Part shown: positions 13,400 through 25,374 of the stretch, one piece after another | Layout: the number at the start of each line of letters is the position of its first letter | How positions within the stretch are numbered: position 1 is the stretch's first letter | Source: Clusia tigrina | Taxonomy: Eukaryota > Arthropoda > Insecta > Diptera > Clusiidae | NCBI GenBank assembly: GCA_920105625.2 | Contig: CAKKTE020000605.1 | Location: forward strand, 868,001 to 932,000 | Length of the DNA stretch: 64,000 bases | Direction of reading: 5' to 3' | The notes under the pieces: model-generated | What the model saw: the letters and a program-made list of their open reading frames with translations, nothing else | Database searches by the model: none | Told to the model about the DNA's origin: nothing | Program-made: the position numbers and the translations under genes

Positions 13400-13850
13400 A
13401 TTGTCTCCATACTGACTTCAGCCAGTAACTTCAGCCATATATCACATCTGGACTTCATCTTATTCTTATTCATTTGAATATAGTTTTCAATGATTTTGTG
13501 AATTTCGTCCAACTCTCTACTATTATTATTATATACATGAAACGTTCAGAATACGGTCAATGTATCCAAACATCATAACTGTAAATTGCCACAAACCATC
13601 ACGAATACTTTTCTCTTTGTGCTATTTGTCTACTTTCACGTGTCAATGCGCAATATGAAGATCCAAAGTGCAAAAGCATTTCTCACCGGAAAGCGCATCC
13701 AATGTGTCATTAATGCTCGGAAGCGGAAATCTATATTTTTTGGTAATGTCATTCAGCACTCTGTCGAACTCCACGGACTCTCTGATAGTTCAATGCTACA
13801 TTTCTTCACCCATCGCCTTGCTTCTTGTACTCTAATTGAGGTTGACGGAC
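13400..13850 (-). pseudogene. Fossil Ty3/gypsy pol fragments (RT and integrase tail)
   Basis: On the minus strand about 13780-13610 reads NDITKKYRFPLPSINDTLDA then LSGEKCFCTLDLHIAH, the start of a gypsy reverse transcriptase (finger and first catalytic Asp region, TLDL). A stop follows. Some 100 bp further (about 13520-13400) reads LDEIHKIIENYIQMNKNKMK, which resembles the helical tail after a gypsy integrase core. Most of RT, RNase H and integrase between them is deleted. It is an old, inactive remnant; no LTR is evident beside it. Confidence 0.65.
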
Positions 13851-15319
13851 TCACAGTTTTTACATAATTTCCAGATCAATTTGTTCGGGTCCGCATCGGC
13901 GCTCACTTCTATTAAATTTAGATTTAACCACTGCAGACACTTTCAGACGTTAGGAAATCGCCTTCCTTTTTCTTATAATTGTACGGTAGTTTTAAAAATT
14001 AAATTAGACTTTCATGTGACTTGTTTAATATAGTAGGGCTTTTCCATATAATAGGTCAGACATTTGTTTATTCTAATATTGTGTGATTATCGAATCCTGT
14101 AGTTTACGGCAATTCGACGTCCCTTGAGGCCCGAGGTAAACTCATGCCTTATGATAAAGTCATGCCTTATCATAAATTCAATGACTACTCGGCGAAAATA
14201 TAAGCCACTATATATCATATTAGGCTATAGTGTTACTAATTTTTACTAGTATAATTACAATTCTCATAACAAAGTATGACCATCAATTCGGAAATATGGA
14301 TCTTAGGTTAATATGTTGTGTTATGCATTTTATTACCTTTTGAAATGATCCTTTTTGTGCACCGACGGCTTCGAGGCGAGCTCTTTGTTCCCATTTACTA
14401 GACTATGTTTATTTATCTCAGTTATTGTTGATCACGAGTGCTTCCCACGTTTGTAGTCTGCTTTGAACGCCCAACATGCTCATCTACATGCATTTTCAGA
14501 ACCTTGTGATCCACATCCACTGTAGCAATTTCATAAGTTAGCTCCTTACAGCTGTTAATTCTTGGACTTAAATTTGCCGTAATTGTATGGTAATGGATAC
14601 ACAGCATTAAAGAGACTGTTTGTAAAATTCAAAAGTGATTATTAATTCACAGTTTTAGTTTACACTAATTCTTACTTGATATTATTTTATACCGTAGTTT
14701 GATAATGACAAACCGGCTGTGGGTTTTAAGATAATCTCTCAAACCGGATTTATATTTGAACTATTTATTTCTAGTCAAGTTTAAATATGATTGTTAAAGA
14801 CGGATATTTTGGCATTGACGTTTGCGATTTTACTATTAACCGTAATGCTGAAATGCTCTCCTCTCTTTCATTGCTTTAAAAAATATGGTATGGCATAAAA
14901 TTATTCACTTTCTAAATTTTTAAATTTGTGGGTGTCATCATTTTGGCCAAATCAGTAAACAAATTTTCCCCGTCGTTAGTTTTGTGGGAAGGAAATCATA
15001 AACTGTGATTCAAACATTGCGCGAAACTGACCGATTTCACAAATTTGCGCTTTCGCCTCCACCTTTCTATTAATAATGATTTCACCAGTTCAATATTTAC
15101 TCTTCGTACTTTGAAATATAAATTCGCCAACCTTATATAGAATTAAATTACGCCGGTTTGTATATCTAAAAATATGTCCCCATTTCTATACTACAGTATT
15201 TCGACAGTTAGTGCACAAACCGGTGATGAATCTATAAAGAAATCTGTAATTTTCTATCTACATTTTGATTTCATTCATTAACTAATTTAAGTTATATCAT
15301 ATCATCAATATAATTAGAT
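13851..15319. other. Intergenic DNA without recognisable gene
   Basis: Nothing is supported. A 61-codon minus-strand frame at 14607-14422 has no recognisable domain; given the neighbouring pol fossil it could be retroelement debris. Confidence 0.5.
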
Positions 15320-15520
15320 CCAAGCCGCCCTCTGTGGTCTAGTAGTAAGCATGCTAGACTCACACCCCTAGGCTCGCAGGTTCAAATCCTGCCACGGGCT
15401 TGGTCTCCAAACTGCTTCTTTCTATAAAATCCTTTTCTTTTTGAGTCGAAGGCCTCTGTAGCTAGTACTCATGCGCCCATAATTAATTATGGTGGAAGAT
15501 ATAATAATAATAATAAATTT
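15320..15520 (+). mobile_element. tRNA-derived SINE-like element or tRNA pseudogene with (ATA)n tail
   Basis: The head has a box A-like TGGTCTAGTAGTAAGC (15335-15350) and a box B GGTTCAAATCC (15379-15389). The T-arm is perfect (GCAGG-TTCAAAT-CCTGC) and the outer AAGCC/GGCTT pair can close an acceptor-like stem. The anticodon arm has a weak stem and an oversized loop, so it is not a clean tRNA gene. About 100 bp of unrelated sequence and an (ATA)n tail follow, as in SINEs mobilised by LINEs. Confidence 0.5.
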
Positions 15521-16149
15521 GTTTTTTTTTTACTGAAACACACTCAGTTTCCAACAAGCAAGTTGTGAAGTGAAATTGCCAAATTATTTCCATTGTATTT
15601 ATTAGTAAACAAAGTATACATTTTGTACTTAATTTAATTAAAATTTAAATAATTAAATGGTGTTTTATACTCATATGCTCGTTTGCACTCATATAATTAC
15701 CATTATTCTCATTGTACATATATACTCCTATCATAAAATATATGCATTATAGTAAATATGCATTATAATTTGGAATTGCTCGTACTATGTCGTAAATATA
15801 ACTAAGCTTATTCTGGAGTGCCTCTCGTATAGAGAACTAACATTCTAAGTACAGTCAAACTTATATAACTCGAATCACCATTGTCCAAAGAAACTCTTCG
15901 ACTTAAGGATTATATTATATTATTTTTGTTTAAGACACCACAACTATGTACGATACATCTTAAATTATGAACACATTTATTAATTCTAAATCAAGTTCAT
16001 AGTACATACATAGGTACATATGTATTAAGTTTTCAGTAAAAAGAAATTCTAATTTGTTCAAAGCCTTGTAGGGATCGTCAGTGGTAGTGTCGTTTGATTA
16101 CAAATATAAAGTCAAAGTTCTGAAGTAATCTCTTACATCATTATTGGAA
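15521..16149. other. AT-rich intergenic DNA without recognisable gene
   Basis: No coding or structural feature is supported in this stretch on either strand. Confidence 0.5.
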
Positions 16150-17085
16150 GGCTGTTGAATAGTATTCTCCACTGCCCCTCCTTATCGCTTTCCATTTCGT
16201 TCAAATTTGCATCTGCTGAGTTAGTGCTATAATGGCCAATAATGTCGTCGTCTGTTGGAAATTCTGCTATGCAAACTTCATTATTCACCTCAATGGAATC
16301 TTGAAAGGTATCGTTGGAAGTTATTCCAATTTTTCATAAAAATTCTTCATAATCAGGATTCATCATATCTTGCTCTTCATCAAATTCATTCAATAAAATT
16401 AAAGGTATGTCGTCGTCTTCGTCCCATGCAGAATACTGCTGTTTTATAGCAGTTGACAATTGTTCGCTTACTAACGCCAGGCTTTTGATATATGATTGAT
16501 GCAATCAATAAGTGTAACATCCTGTTTTTTGTTTTCCTCTATACGCTTTAGAGCTTCTTTTAGGGACAACATTTTTAATTACTCCCTGATGAAGTGGTTG
16601 CAGTTTGGAGAAAAAACAGCTATTCAGTGGACTTTAGTTTTTTCTGTAGGCGTTTTGGGTGTGCCGGGCAAATATCGACAAAAATTACAACCTTTCGCTT
16701 TTCACGTTAGAAGCGCTAATGTTGCTTTAAAATCCATTCTTCAAAAAGTTACCGGGTCATCCATGCCTCGGAATTTGCTTTATGATCAACGGGTAACATA
16801 ATACCACGAAAGCAGTGAGGTTTGTTACTTCTTCCACACCAAAGAATTTTAAGTTTTTCTGAACCATCCATATTTGCTGCCGTCATTAATGTAACTCACT
16901 GCAAATGTCCACTTGAAATAAAGATTTCATCAGTTGCACCTTTTCTTGAGTACCTCTGCTTCCATTTATCAAGCCAACCCGTGCTTGCCTTCAAATTTGC
17001 ATCGCGAAATCGTTTTGCAAACTCTATTGCTTTTTCTTCTAATACAAATCGAGGACAGGTTATGGTTGAGGTAGAAACTGCTAGA
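16150..17085 (-). pseudogene. Fossil pogo/Tigger-type transposase
   Basis: The minus strand carries, in order but with frameshifts and stops, a CENP-B-type helix-turn-helix piece (LKASTGWLDKWKQRYS, about 17000-16950), then MDGSEKLKILWCGRSNKPHCF (about 16890-16830), then WMTR...LFEEWIL and a KRKVVIFVDICPAHP stretch (about 16770-16660). The last matches the DDE_1 nuclease region of pogo/Tigger elements, where this Asp is catalytic. The order HTH then DDE is correct but the domain is short, so there are internal deletions. An acidic tail (DEDDDIPL, about 16410) follows. Terminal repeats were not found. Confidence 0.65.
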
Positions 17086-17202
17086 ATATACTAGAAATTT
17101 CTGGATGTTTCTAGAACTTTATACAGGAAGTTCTTACATTCGAGATATTTCTTTACACCACAATCTCCACAACGAAAGAAGCTTTTATTCAAATAGATTG
17201 AC
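17086..17202. repeat. Left part of an old LTR-like repeat split by the Jockey LINE
   Basis: The end of this stretch (AAGCTTTTATTCAAATAG) is similar to 39265-39285. Its natural continuation is at 21957, on the far side of the LINE. Heat-shock-element-like GAA/TTC pentamers occur near 17090-17120, as they do in the 39-kb copy. Confidence 0.5.
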
Positions 17203-17401
17203 TTTTTTTTTCAACTCCAGTTTTATTTGCTTTCTGCCCCTTGGGGCAATAATCAAATTAAATAACAATATTAAATAGCTACATAAATCAATACACAAAG
17301 TAATTTTTTAAAATAGTTATTTAAATCAACATGAGGAAGAGAAGCCAGTGCTAATCTCCCATAAAGTTAGTTCAGAACTATTGCGTTAGAAAAATATATT
17401 A

Positions 17402-20022
17402 TTATAAATTTAGTGGTGTTGCTCGCTTCAGTCGCCGTGTTGTGCCTGTCATCTCCAGAAGATTTGAAGCTAGTATGTTAGGATGCTTACTTGGTCGCTC
17501 CAGGTATTTATTGCTGTATCTTGCTATTTCCTCATCGACAGTAGGGATGTTTAAGTCGTGACGTATTATATCATTCCTGACGAACCATGGAGCCTTTACT
17601 ATCAAGCGTAATACTGTTGATTGGAATCTCTCAATGATTTTTATATTATTTTATGCCGCTGAACCCCATAGCTGTATACCATATGTCCATATGGGTTTTA
17701 AAATTGTGTTATAAACGAGCAGTTTATTGTCAAGCGATAACTGGGATTTATATCCCAAGAGCCAATATAAGGAAGTAAGCTTTATTCCAAGTTGTTTGTT
17801 CTTCGTCGATCAAGATGTAGCCCTAAATATTTAACGTCTTCGGATTGGGGCAGTTGACAATCATTTAATATTACTGAAGGATAAGTCTTCTTTTTTAAGC
17901 TAAAGGTTACTTGCACAGACTTAGTTGCATTCACCTTAATCCTCCATTTATTTAGCCAGATTTGGAGCTTACCCAAGCTTTCTTGGAGATAATTTGCAGC
18001 GATTATGTAGTTGCTGCTTGTAGCCATTATGACTGTATCATCCGCGTAGGTTGCGATTTTTGTATTCTCCGTCAGTGGAAGGTCAGCCGTGTAGATAGTG
18101 TAGAGCACAGGACCTAGAACACTGCCTTGTGGTACACCCGCCTTTATAGAGAATAGTTCAGTGACTTCTTCTTTGGTCTTTACTTTGAAATGCCGCTCTT
18201 CCAGATATGATCTTAAGCTATCATAAAATGTCTGAGGTAGTAACTTTTTCAGTTTAAATAGTAAGCCAGGGTGCCATACTTTATCGAACGCCTGTGATAT
18301 ATCTAGGAAAGCAATTGTACAATAACGGTTTTCCTCAAAAGCGTTTCTTATTATGCTGTACACTCGGTGCACTTGTTCTGTTGTGGCGCGGTGTTCCCTA
18401 AATCCAAATTGATGATTGGGTATTATCTCCTTTTTGAGCAGAATTGGTTTAAGTTTGTTTAACAGGAGCTTTTCAAACATTTTGGAAACAATTGGCAAAA
18501 GGCTAATTGGTCTATAAGAAGTGACTTCCTCCAAGGGCTTTCCGGGTTTTGGGATGACAATAATTTCGGCCACTTTCCATTGACGCGGAAAATATCCACA
18601 TCTAATTATTGCATTGAAGAGATAGGTAAGGTATTTTATTTGGTAGTTCCTTTTATATTTTACCTGTTATCAGGTCGTAGCCAGGTGCCTTTTTCACATT
18701 CAGTGTTTTGTGAACAGCGTTATGTATTTCCTTTTTTGTAAAGGGCGTGATAGGTAACTCTAATTGTCCTGGACTATTGAGAAGATTAAATACCTCGTCT
18801 TCCTCTTGCTGTGAAGTTGGTGGAAACGGCTTAAAGACCCCAGTAAGGTGTTTGGCGAATGTAATTGCTTTCTCCTTATCAGTTTTTGCCCAGGAGCCAT
18901 TTGAGCTTTTGATAGGAGGAGCACGGGTGGTCGGTTGCTTCAGCTTTTTTGTCGCCTTCCAAAGTGAATAATCTGTGGTCTCATTTGCTGATAAAGTGGA
19001 CAAGTAGTCCTGTATTTCTTCACTTTGCTCCTGCGCCAAGTACCGCTTAAGGTTTTTTGTAGCTCTATTAAAATTATTTTTGTCTTTCGGATGCCTGGAA
19101 CTTTGCCACGCCCTTCTTAGTTTGCGTTTTTTATCAACCATCTCCCTAATAACAGGATGGGATTTGTTGGCTCCGGAGTAGAGTTCCATGCAGCGTATTG
19201 GACAGTTTTGTTAAAATTTTCAACGGCAAACTCAAAATCCTCAGCACTCTTCAGACAAATATTGAGGCACAGAATGTCATCTACAATTTCCTTGAAATGG
19301 AACCAGTTTGTTTGTTTCGTATGTAGTGTGAGTGGTTTTATTGTGCATGCTACCTCCGAGTTCAGTGTTACAATAATAGGAGAGTGGTCTGATGACAGAT
19401 CCAGCGACGGGAATATCTCAACACAGCTTCTGAGAACACCTTTCATCACGCAGAAGTCAATGACATCTGGAATTTTGTTTCTATCAGATGGCCAGTATGT
19501 GGGTTGACCTGTTGATACGTGTATAAGGTTGTGGTCTTGCATTGTTTTTAGTAGCTCTCTTCCTTTCGGATTGATTGTCCGAGAACCGCAAAATTGGTGT
19601 TTAGCGTTGTAATCACCACCAGCCAAAAATCGCACACCAAGTGTTTGAAAAAAATGATAATATTGCTCTTTTTTAATGGAATACCTTGGAGGGCAATACA
19701 CTGACGTTATGGTTAGCGGTCCATATTGCTCCTGTATTGTTATACTTATTGCTTGAATGTGAGATTTTTCATAATTGTCTTGTACTGTGTGTTTTATTTT
19801 GTTTTTAATGATGATAGCAGTACCACCGCGTGCTGTGCCGGCTGGATGATTTGTGTGATATATGTTGTACTGATTTATTTCTAAGAAGCTTTTGCTTGTG
19901 AAGTGTGTCTCAGATATTAGCATTATGTCAATGTTGTTCTGTTCCATAAATGTTTTGACTTCATTACTATGACGAGGAAGCCCGTTCGCATTCCATACTG
20001 CAATTATAAGTTTTTGTTCCAT
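17402..20022 (-). pseudogene. Jockey LINE ORF2 (endonuclease and reverse transcriptase), broken
   Basis: 20022-19117 is an AP-type endonuclease: WNANGLPRHSNE at the start, ISETH with the catalytic Glu, GGDYNAKH and SSDHSPIIVTL with the catalytic Asp-His pair. 19189-18653 is the linker. 18573-17782 is the RT: RPISLLPIVSKMFEKLL, FREHRATTEQ, GVPQGSVLGP and the catalytic YADDTVI. 17605-17402 is the C-terminal tail. Frames change near 19.15 kb and 18.6 kb and again after 17782. The protein nicks target DNA and primes cDNA from the nick. Confidence 0.85.
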
Positions 20023-20110
20023 TATGTCAGTTTAGAGATCACTGTTGTTAATAAATTGAGCATTGTTCCCATTTGTTCCATAAGAGTTTTCAGCATACTC
20101 TTTAATTCAG

Positions 20111-21702
20111 TCATGTCATTTGATCGATGTGAGGCGAATTGATTTTCGTGCTCTGTTTGGCGATTTGCGCATATGTGCAACCTGGTTGTCTTTCGGAATC
20201 TGGGGCCTTGTTAAAATTTGTGTTTTCAAAAACTTTCTGCCTTAGCGTGGGGAATGTTTTTTGCTGTAATTCTTTGTACACATTACAGCCTCTGTAGTTA
20301 GCCGGGTGGTTTCCTCCACATAGCACACATTTCACATCCTGTGATTTTTCTTTACTAGGGCAGTCTGACGTTGCATGATTGCCAACTCATTTAACGCATC
20401 GAGGAGTATGGTTGCAATATTTTCTAGTGTGGCCATACCTCTGACATTTTGTGCACTGAGCTACTTCCCTTTTTTTTTTTGGTGGTTCGAATTTTATTTT
20501 TGTGTGCATAATTGATTCAACTTTATAAATGTCTGTATTATTTTTGTTTTGTTTTAAGTTGACATAAAACATCGACAACGGATGCTTTGTAATTCTTTGT
20601 TTTATATTTGAAACGTTTGTAACATCGAATCCCAACCTAGTTATTCCCTCTTTTATTTCTTCTGTTGATATTGTGTGGTGTAGCCCTTTTAATACTATGC
20701 TAAAGTCTTTTTCCTGTTTGGGTTTATATGTATGAAATTCTGTGTTCTTTTCAGCCAGAGCTTTTGTAATAGTATTGTACCCTTCTCCTGACTTTGGTTG
20801 AATTTTAACCTCGCTATCTTTGAGAAATTTGAGCTGGTATTCATTCTTGGCAATGTTTTTTAGCAGATCTAGTAACGGTTGAGCATTATTTACTCCAGAG
20901 ACGTAGATTGGAGGAGGTTTCGGGACTCTTTGGTCTCTTTCTTGTGGACTGGTACCGTCTATTTCAACTTCTGATAGTATCGCGAATCTATTTGAACTAG
21001 TTGGCAAATCAAGCCAGTAGTCCCCTAGTTTTGACTGTTTTTGTTTATTTTGTGTTGTGTTTTCTGGGCTTGATCTAGCGCATTTAGGGGTTTGGTTTGT
21101 TTTCACTACAGGAATTTTCACACGACATTTAGATTGTGGATCGGTTTCATATTTCCTACTGGGTGTTTTATTGTGAGTGAATCAATATATTTATCTGATG
21201 AGTGGGTTATTGTTGTTGAGTGAGTTTTAGGAGTAAGTACACAGCTTTTATATGGTGATTCATTTTGTGTATTTCCTAGTGGGTGCTTAATTGAGAGTGT
21301 GTTAATGCTGTTATGTGCTGAACGGGCAATTGCTGCTGAGCAAGATTAAGTAATTATAGGTGGAGCCGAAGCTGTAGTGAGTTTGCTTGCACATATTGAA
21401 TTTGTGTACGAAACGGTTGTATTTGTTGTTGCATTTGATGAGGCTAGAGTTGTAATTATTTTCTTAGTGGTCGTTAGGGCATCGGAGAAATTGTTTGAGG
21501 AGGACAGGGCACCTTGCATGTTTATACCATCAACCTTTTGATTTTTTTGTGGAGAAGATCGCTCTCTGAGAGTGTCCGGCATAGATGGACCGCTATTGAC
21601 TATCATAGGGAACGCACTCCTAGGAGAGCCGGCTCTTTGATTTTCCATAACTGTCTCATTTTTTTGTGTATTCCTACGCTCGCTCTGTGGCGAGAGTAAA
21701 AC
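20111..21702 (-). pseudogene. Jockey LINE ORF1 (Gag-like, CCHC zinc knuckles), broken
   Basis: ORF1 proteins coat the RNA and direct the particle to its target. The probable start is MSVLLSPQSERRNTQ at about 21702. The first frame ends at a TAA at 21346-21348. A second frame (21121-20387) contains PPPIYVSGVNNAQPLLDLL, the domain that precedes the knuckles in Jockey Gags, and then CTKCQRYGHTRKYCNHTPRC. A third (20335-20111) gives another knuckle-like CVLCGGNHPANYRGC. At least one stop and frame changes separate the parts. Confidence 0.75.
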
Positions 21703-21956
21703 ACTCATTTTGGCGCACTTACCTATATATATGTATGTATGTTTATTATTATTGTTTGTTTTGTGGCAATTTTGTTTTAACTTTTTGTCACTATTTCTTT
21801 TTATTAAATGGCAGACTGCAACCACCACTAAACAGTGTTTATCAAAAAAATGCCAATTAAACGTCCTGTCGCACTTTGACACTTTTTTTAAAAGTTTTTT
21901 AGATTTGCAAGCAGAGTGAAAAGAAACCAGACCGCACCGTAAGAGAGAGTACAAGT

Positions 21957-22060
21957 ATTGACTAACTGACACAGGGTGGTGCACTCATTCTCAAACTCCA
22001 GATGGGATCCTAAAAGTATGCAATCCCGTTTCACTGATATGCAATCACGTTTAATATGTT
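21957..22060. repeat. Right part of the old repeat split by the LINE
   Basis: The sequence from CACTCATTCT through CCAGATGGGATCCTAAAAG and TATGCAATCCC to ATCACGTTT is shared with 39308-39375. The shared TGCACTC segment right after the LTR-like end may be a primer-binding site, but I cannot name the tRNA. Confidence 0.6.
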
Positions 22061-22089
22061 CTTCGCCATGGTCCGAACATAACATGAAT

Positions 22090-22690
22090 TAGCTTAGGAT
22101 TACATAGGTACACATTACATTATACAGTACAGTTGAGATTATATATACATAGTTAATTTCTATAGTAGTATGTCCGAACATAAGATGAATGGTATCTTTC
22201 CTTTTTAATCGTTTGTGACCTTTGTTTGACAATAGTTCCCTTGCTAAGGTGTTTGGGTGTAGTTTCAGCTTCTGTGAGTAACTTCTGCAGCATTTTTTTA
22301 TTTCTTTTTTATTGTAAATACGTTTCAATCTCTGTGGATATTCTCATTTTTTAAATACCAGGGTGCACATGTAATTCCTAAGGCATTTTGATTGGCCACG
22401 TTGGAGTTTAACAATATTAGATGGCGATGCGGTTCCCCACATCTGGATTCCGTAGGTCCATATTGGCTTTACAACGGCTTTGTATAGTAGTATTTTGTAA
22501 CATAGGGATAATTTTGACTTTTTGCTTACAAGCCAGTGAAGTTGATTGATTTTTAGTTTTATTTGAGTTTTTTAGCTTCTATATATTTACCCCATGTGAG
22601 CCTCCGGTCAAGATGAATGCCTAAGTATTTAATGTTTGCGGTCTGTGGGATTTTCCTCTGATTAATTAAAATTTTTCTTCAATAGTAAAA
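22090..22690 (-). pseudogene. Jockey-type LINE 3' fragment
   Basis: The minus strand near 22500-22380 reads KAVVKPIWTYGIQMWGTASP then SNIVKLQRGQ, the conserved segment after the RT core in Jockey-clade ORF2. Upstream debris (about 22690-22510) is frame-broken. It is a separate, 5'-truncated insertion, since the complete LINE at 17.2-22.0 kb has its own copy of this segment. Confidence 0.65.
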
Positions 22691-22719
22691 CCCTTTAAAA
22701 CGCGTTTCGACGCCATGAC

Positions 22720-23001
22720 AAATAACATTTATTATTATTATCGTTGAGGGGATGTTGCACTGCGACCTATAAGATCTATTGTGCCCCCTTCGTGGACCTA
22801 GAGTATTTCTCTTAGCCCAATTCCCTCGATGAATTGGAGTATTGGTCCTACTTCACGGAGTCTGAGTTCGTCATCGAGTATGATGAATACGCCAAGGTGT
22901 TTCCTTCTCTTGTGCATCAGGGAGGGGTAAGTTCCTAACACATGTTGTGCGGTCTCGTCCTCTTCCTTGCAGAACCTACAAAGAGTATCAGTATAATTCA
23001 A
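22720..23001 (-). pseudogene. LINE ORF2 C-terminal zinc-finger fragment with (TAA)n tail
   Basis: The minus-strand frame 23001-22798 contains LCRFCKEEDETAQHVLGTYP, the CCHC-type motif at the C-terminus of I/LOA/R1-group LINE polymerases. On the same strand the 3' end is close to a (TAA)n tail (22725-22736 on the + strand as TTATTATTATTA), the usual tail of I-like or LOA-like LINEs. It is a short 5'-truncated copy of a different clade from its Jockey neighbours. Confidence 0.6.
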
Positions 23002-24160
23002 CCTACAATGTCATGTTAACAAATAACATACTTTACTCTACGAAACAATTCATAAAGAAGAAACGACAAAAAGGAAAAAGCATTCGCTTTACAATAGGGC
23101 TTCCCCGAATAAGAGCTTCGCTTGAAAAATAAAACCAGCTCATAATCCCAAAATAATTCGACTTAGAGAAGCATGTGCCAAAACTCTTATTCGGCTAATG
23201 GAGAAATTCGTGTTATAGAAATTCGACCAAAGACAATATACTATAAAGATATTACCTTCACTCAGCGAAATGAGTTAAAAGTGCGTGGCTGCCTATGGAG
23301 ATATTATTAACTTAACACCCGAAGTGTGCTCGGCAATGCAAAGGCAAAACATGTAGATACACATTCTGGTTTTTGGCTTCTATATGTGCGTGTGTGTTTA
23401 CTACATGTGCGAATGTTTTTATGCTTGCTTGCATGTTTACGGCATGCATATGTGTGTATGGATATGAATGTAAGAATGTTATTTTTATTTATTTGTTGGA
23501 ATTGGAATGAAAACGAATTTCAATCATAGCAATCGAAGACGAAGCATTAGCCTTATGTCACCAGCGGGCCGGTTGTAGTGTGCACTGGCGTGTACATGCA
23601 TTTTTTGTGGCTGCAGAAAAAAAAACAATCAGCCAAGTCGACTTTCTTAACGCCTGCACACATGTTATTCAGATATATAATTATAAAAATGTTCGTATTC
23701 GGCAGTGTATAATATTAAATGTATTCAGGAACAGAATTCATTTCATTACACCAAAAATTAGTAAAAATTCCAAAATATTTTAAACTAATATTGAAATTAA
23801 TGCACTTTACACTATATATTTAAAAAAAAAAATACTTTGGAAATATTAGTACTACTATATGTAAGTTAATTGCATTTGAATAATTTTATTTACGTAGGTA
23901 GGCATGTGTCTTTCTATAACTAATTATGGGAATATTTTTAAAATTTATATTGTAAACTAGTAAAAATAATAAACAAATTGGTGTATAAAACTAATAAATA
24001 ATAATATGTATTTATTTAATTTATTTCCTTATCACCAAAAAAGCCACTATCGAATAGGACAGCAGAAGACTAAAATTGATCTTTTGCGGAATGTTATGTA
24101 CAGAATTATAGAAATTTTAGTCAATTCAGAATTGCACCAGCAATCTCGAATGTACTCCAA
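23002..24160. other. Intergenic DNA without recognisable gene
   Basis: Frames near 23326-23529 and 23580-23783 have hydrophobic or simple composition and no family resemblance. Nothing else is supported. Confidence 0.5.
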
Positions 24161-24174
24161 AATCAACAAAACTG

Positions 24175-24252
24175 GTATGAGTGTATTTAGCTTAATGGTT
24201 TGCGCGTTGGTCTATAGTTTTTGTGGCTTAGGGTTCGCGCCCTAGCTGTGTT
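24175..24252 (+). ncRNA. tRNA-like sequence or tRNA-derived SINE head
   Basis: TTAGCTTAATGGTTTG resembles a box A and GGGTTCGCGCC a box B. The T-arm closes as TAGGG/CCCTA. A T-rich run (GGATTTTTTTTAT) follows, as after pol III genes. The acceptor arm does not pair convincingly, so a functional tRNA is unlikely. Confidence 0.35.
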
Positions 24253-24444
24253 TTATCGGATTTTTTTTATATTAATAATCATTTTTATAAATAGTAGTAA
24301 AAGTATTTTACTATCTTCCATAAATTAACCAGTATTATATCATTTTACTGGACCAAAACTAGAGCAGAATAATTTGGAAACGGTGGAATATTATGAAATT
24401 CAACCTTGACAAATCATATACATACATACATACATATGTATGTA

Positions 24445-25374
24445 AAGGGTTTTTCAAAAGAAACGCTACAAAAGTAAATCGATAGTGGCAGCAAACGACG
24501 CCATATTTTTTCCCGCTCTTTTAACATTTCTCTTCAGTAAGGTTTGCCATTTCATCGTGCGAAGATATACGAGTCAACAACGAGTCGAAATTATTAAAAT
24601 TTACTACTGAAATTCGGAGTTAGTCGCCTCAACTTTAAGAGCGCTACGTCCAATTTATGATGAGGCTCATTTCTGGCTGAATGGCTTCGTCAATAAGCAA
24701 AATATGCGTTATTGGTTAGACAGCAATCCACACGTACTCCGTGAGTCATCATTGCATCCCGAAAAAATTACGGTTTGGTGCGGTTTATGGGCCGGCGGCG
24801 TCATTGGGCCGTACTTCTTCCGTGATGATCAAGACCGGCACATTACTGTGAATGCGAATCGCTACCGTTCAATGATAACCGAATATTTTTGGCCCCAGTT
24901 GGATAATATGGACTTGGAGGACATGTGGATCCAACAGGACGGCGCTACAAGCCACACAGCGAAAGCCACAGTCAATTTACTGCAAAGAAAGTTTGGTGAA
25001 CGTGAAATCTCACGAAATGGCCCAGTCGATTGGCCGCCTCGGTCGTGCGATTGGCGCCGTTAGATTATTTCCTGTGAGGCTATGTCAAGTCTATGGTCTA
25101 TGCCAACAAGCCAGCGACGATTGATGAACTTCGTACGAATATCGAACGTGAAATTGCAGCAGTATCGGCCGATTTATGCTTGAAAACCGTTGAAAATTGG
25201 GTTCAGCGTCTGGACTTCTGCAAGCGTGTCCATGGAGGCCATACAAAAGAAATCGAGTTCCATACATAATGGCATCGAACGTACTTTCACAGGAATACAG
25301 AATTTCATTGATATCCAAAACCGGGTTTGTTTTATTTAAAAAAACTTTTGTAGCGCTCTTATTCAATAACCCTA
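24445..25374 (+). mobile_element. Internally deleted mariner/IS630-type transposon
   Basis: The ends GGGTTTTTCAAAAGAAACGC and (inverted) GGGTTATTGAATAAGAGCGC share a CTACAAAAGT inner part, forming about 28-bp inverted repeats next to TA. The interior has the C-terminal transposase: WCGLWAGGVIGPYFF, then MWIQQDGATSHTAKATVNLL with a catalytic Asp, then WPPRSCD near the third acidic residue. One base is lost right after that Asp codon and a stop follows a few residues later. The N-terminal DNA-binding part and the first catalytic Asp region are deleted, so it cannot encode an active enzyme. The same subfamily is at 47347-48532. Confidence 0.8.

Larger units (their letters stand above)
17203..21956 (-). 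mobile_element. Near-full-length Jockey-clade non-LTR retrotransposon (LINE)
   Basis: The boundaries are set by a poly-T run at 17203-17211 (the poly-A tail on the minus strand) and by ATTGACT on both sides (17197-17203 and 21957-21963), a short target duplication. The gene order on the minus strand is ORF1 with zinc knuckles, then ORF2 with AP endonuclease and RT without RNase H, as in Jockey elements. At about 4.75 kb it is close to full length for the clade. Several frame breaks in both ORFs make it inactive. Confidence 0.85.

Noticed and set aside
15321..15395. Functional tRNA gene
   Set aside because: T-arm and box A are good, but the anticodon stem is weak with an oversized loop and the body and tail point to a SINE or pseudogene.
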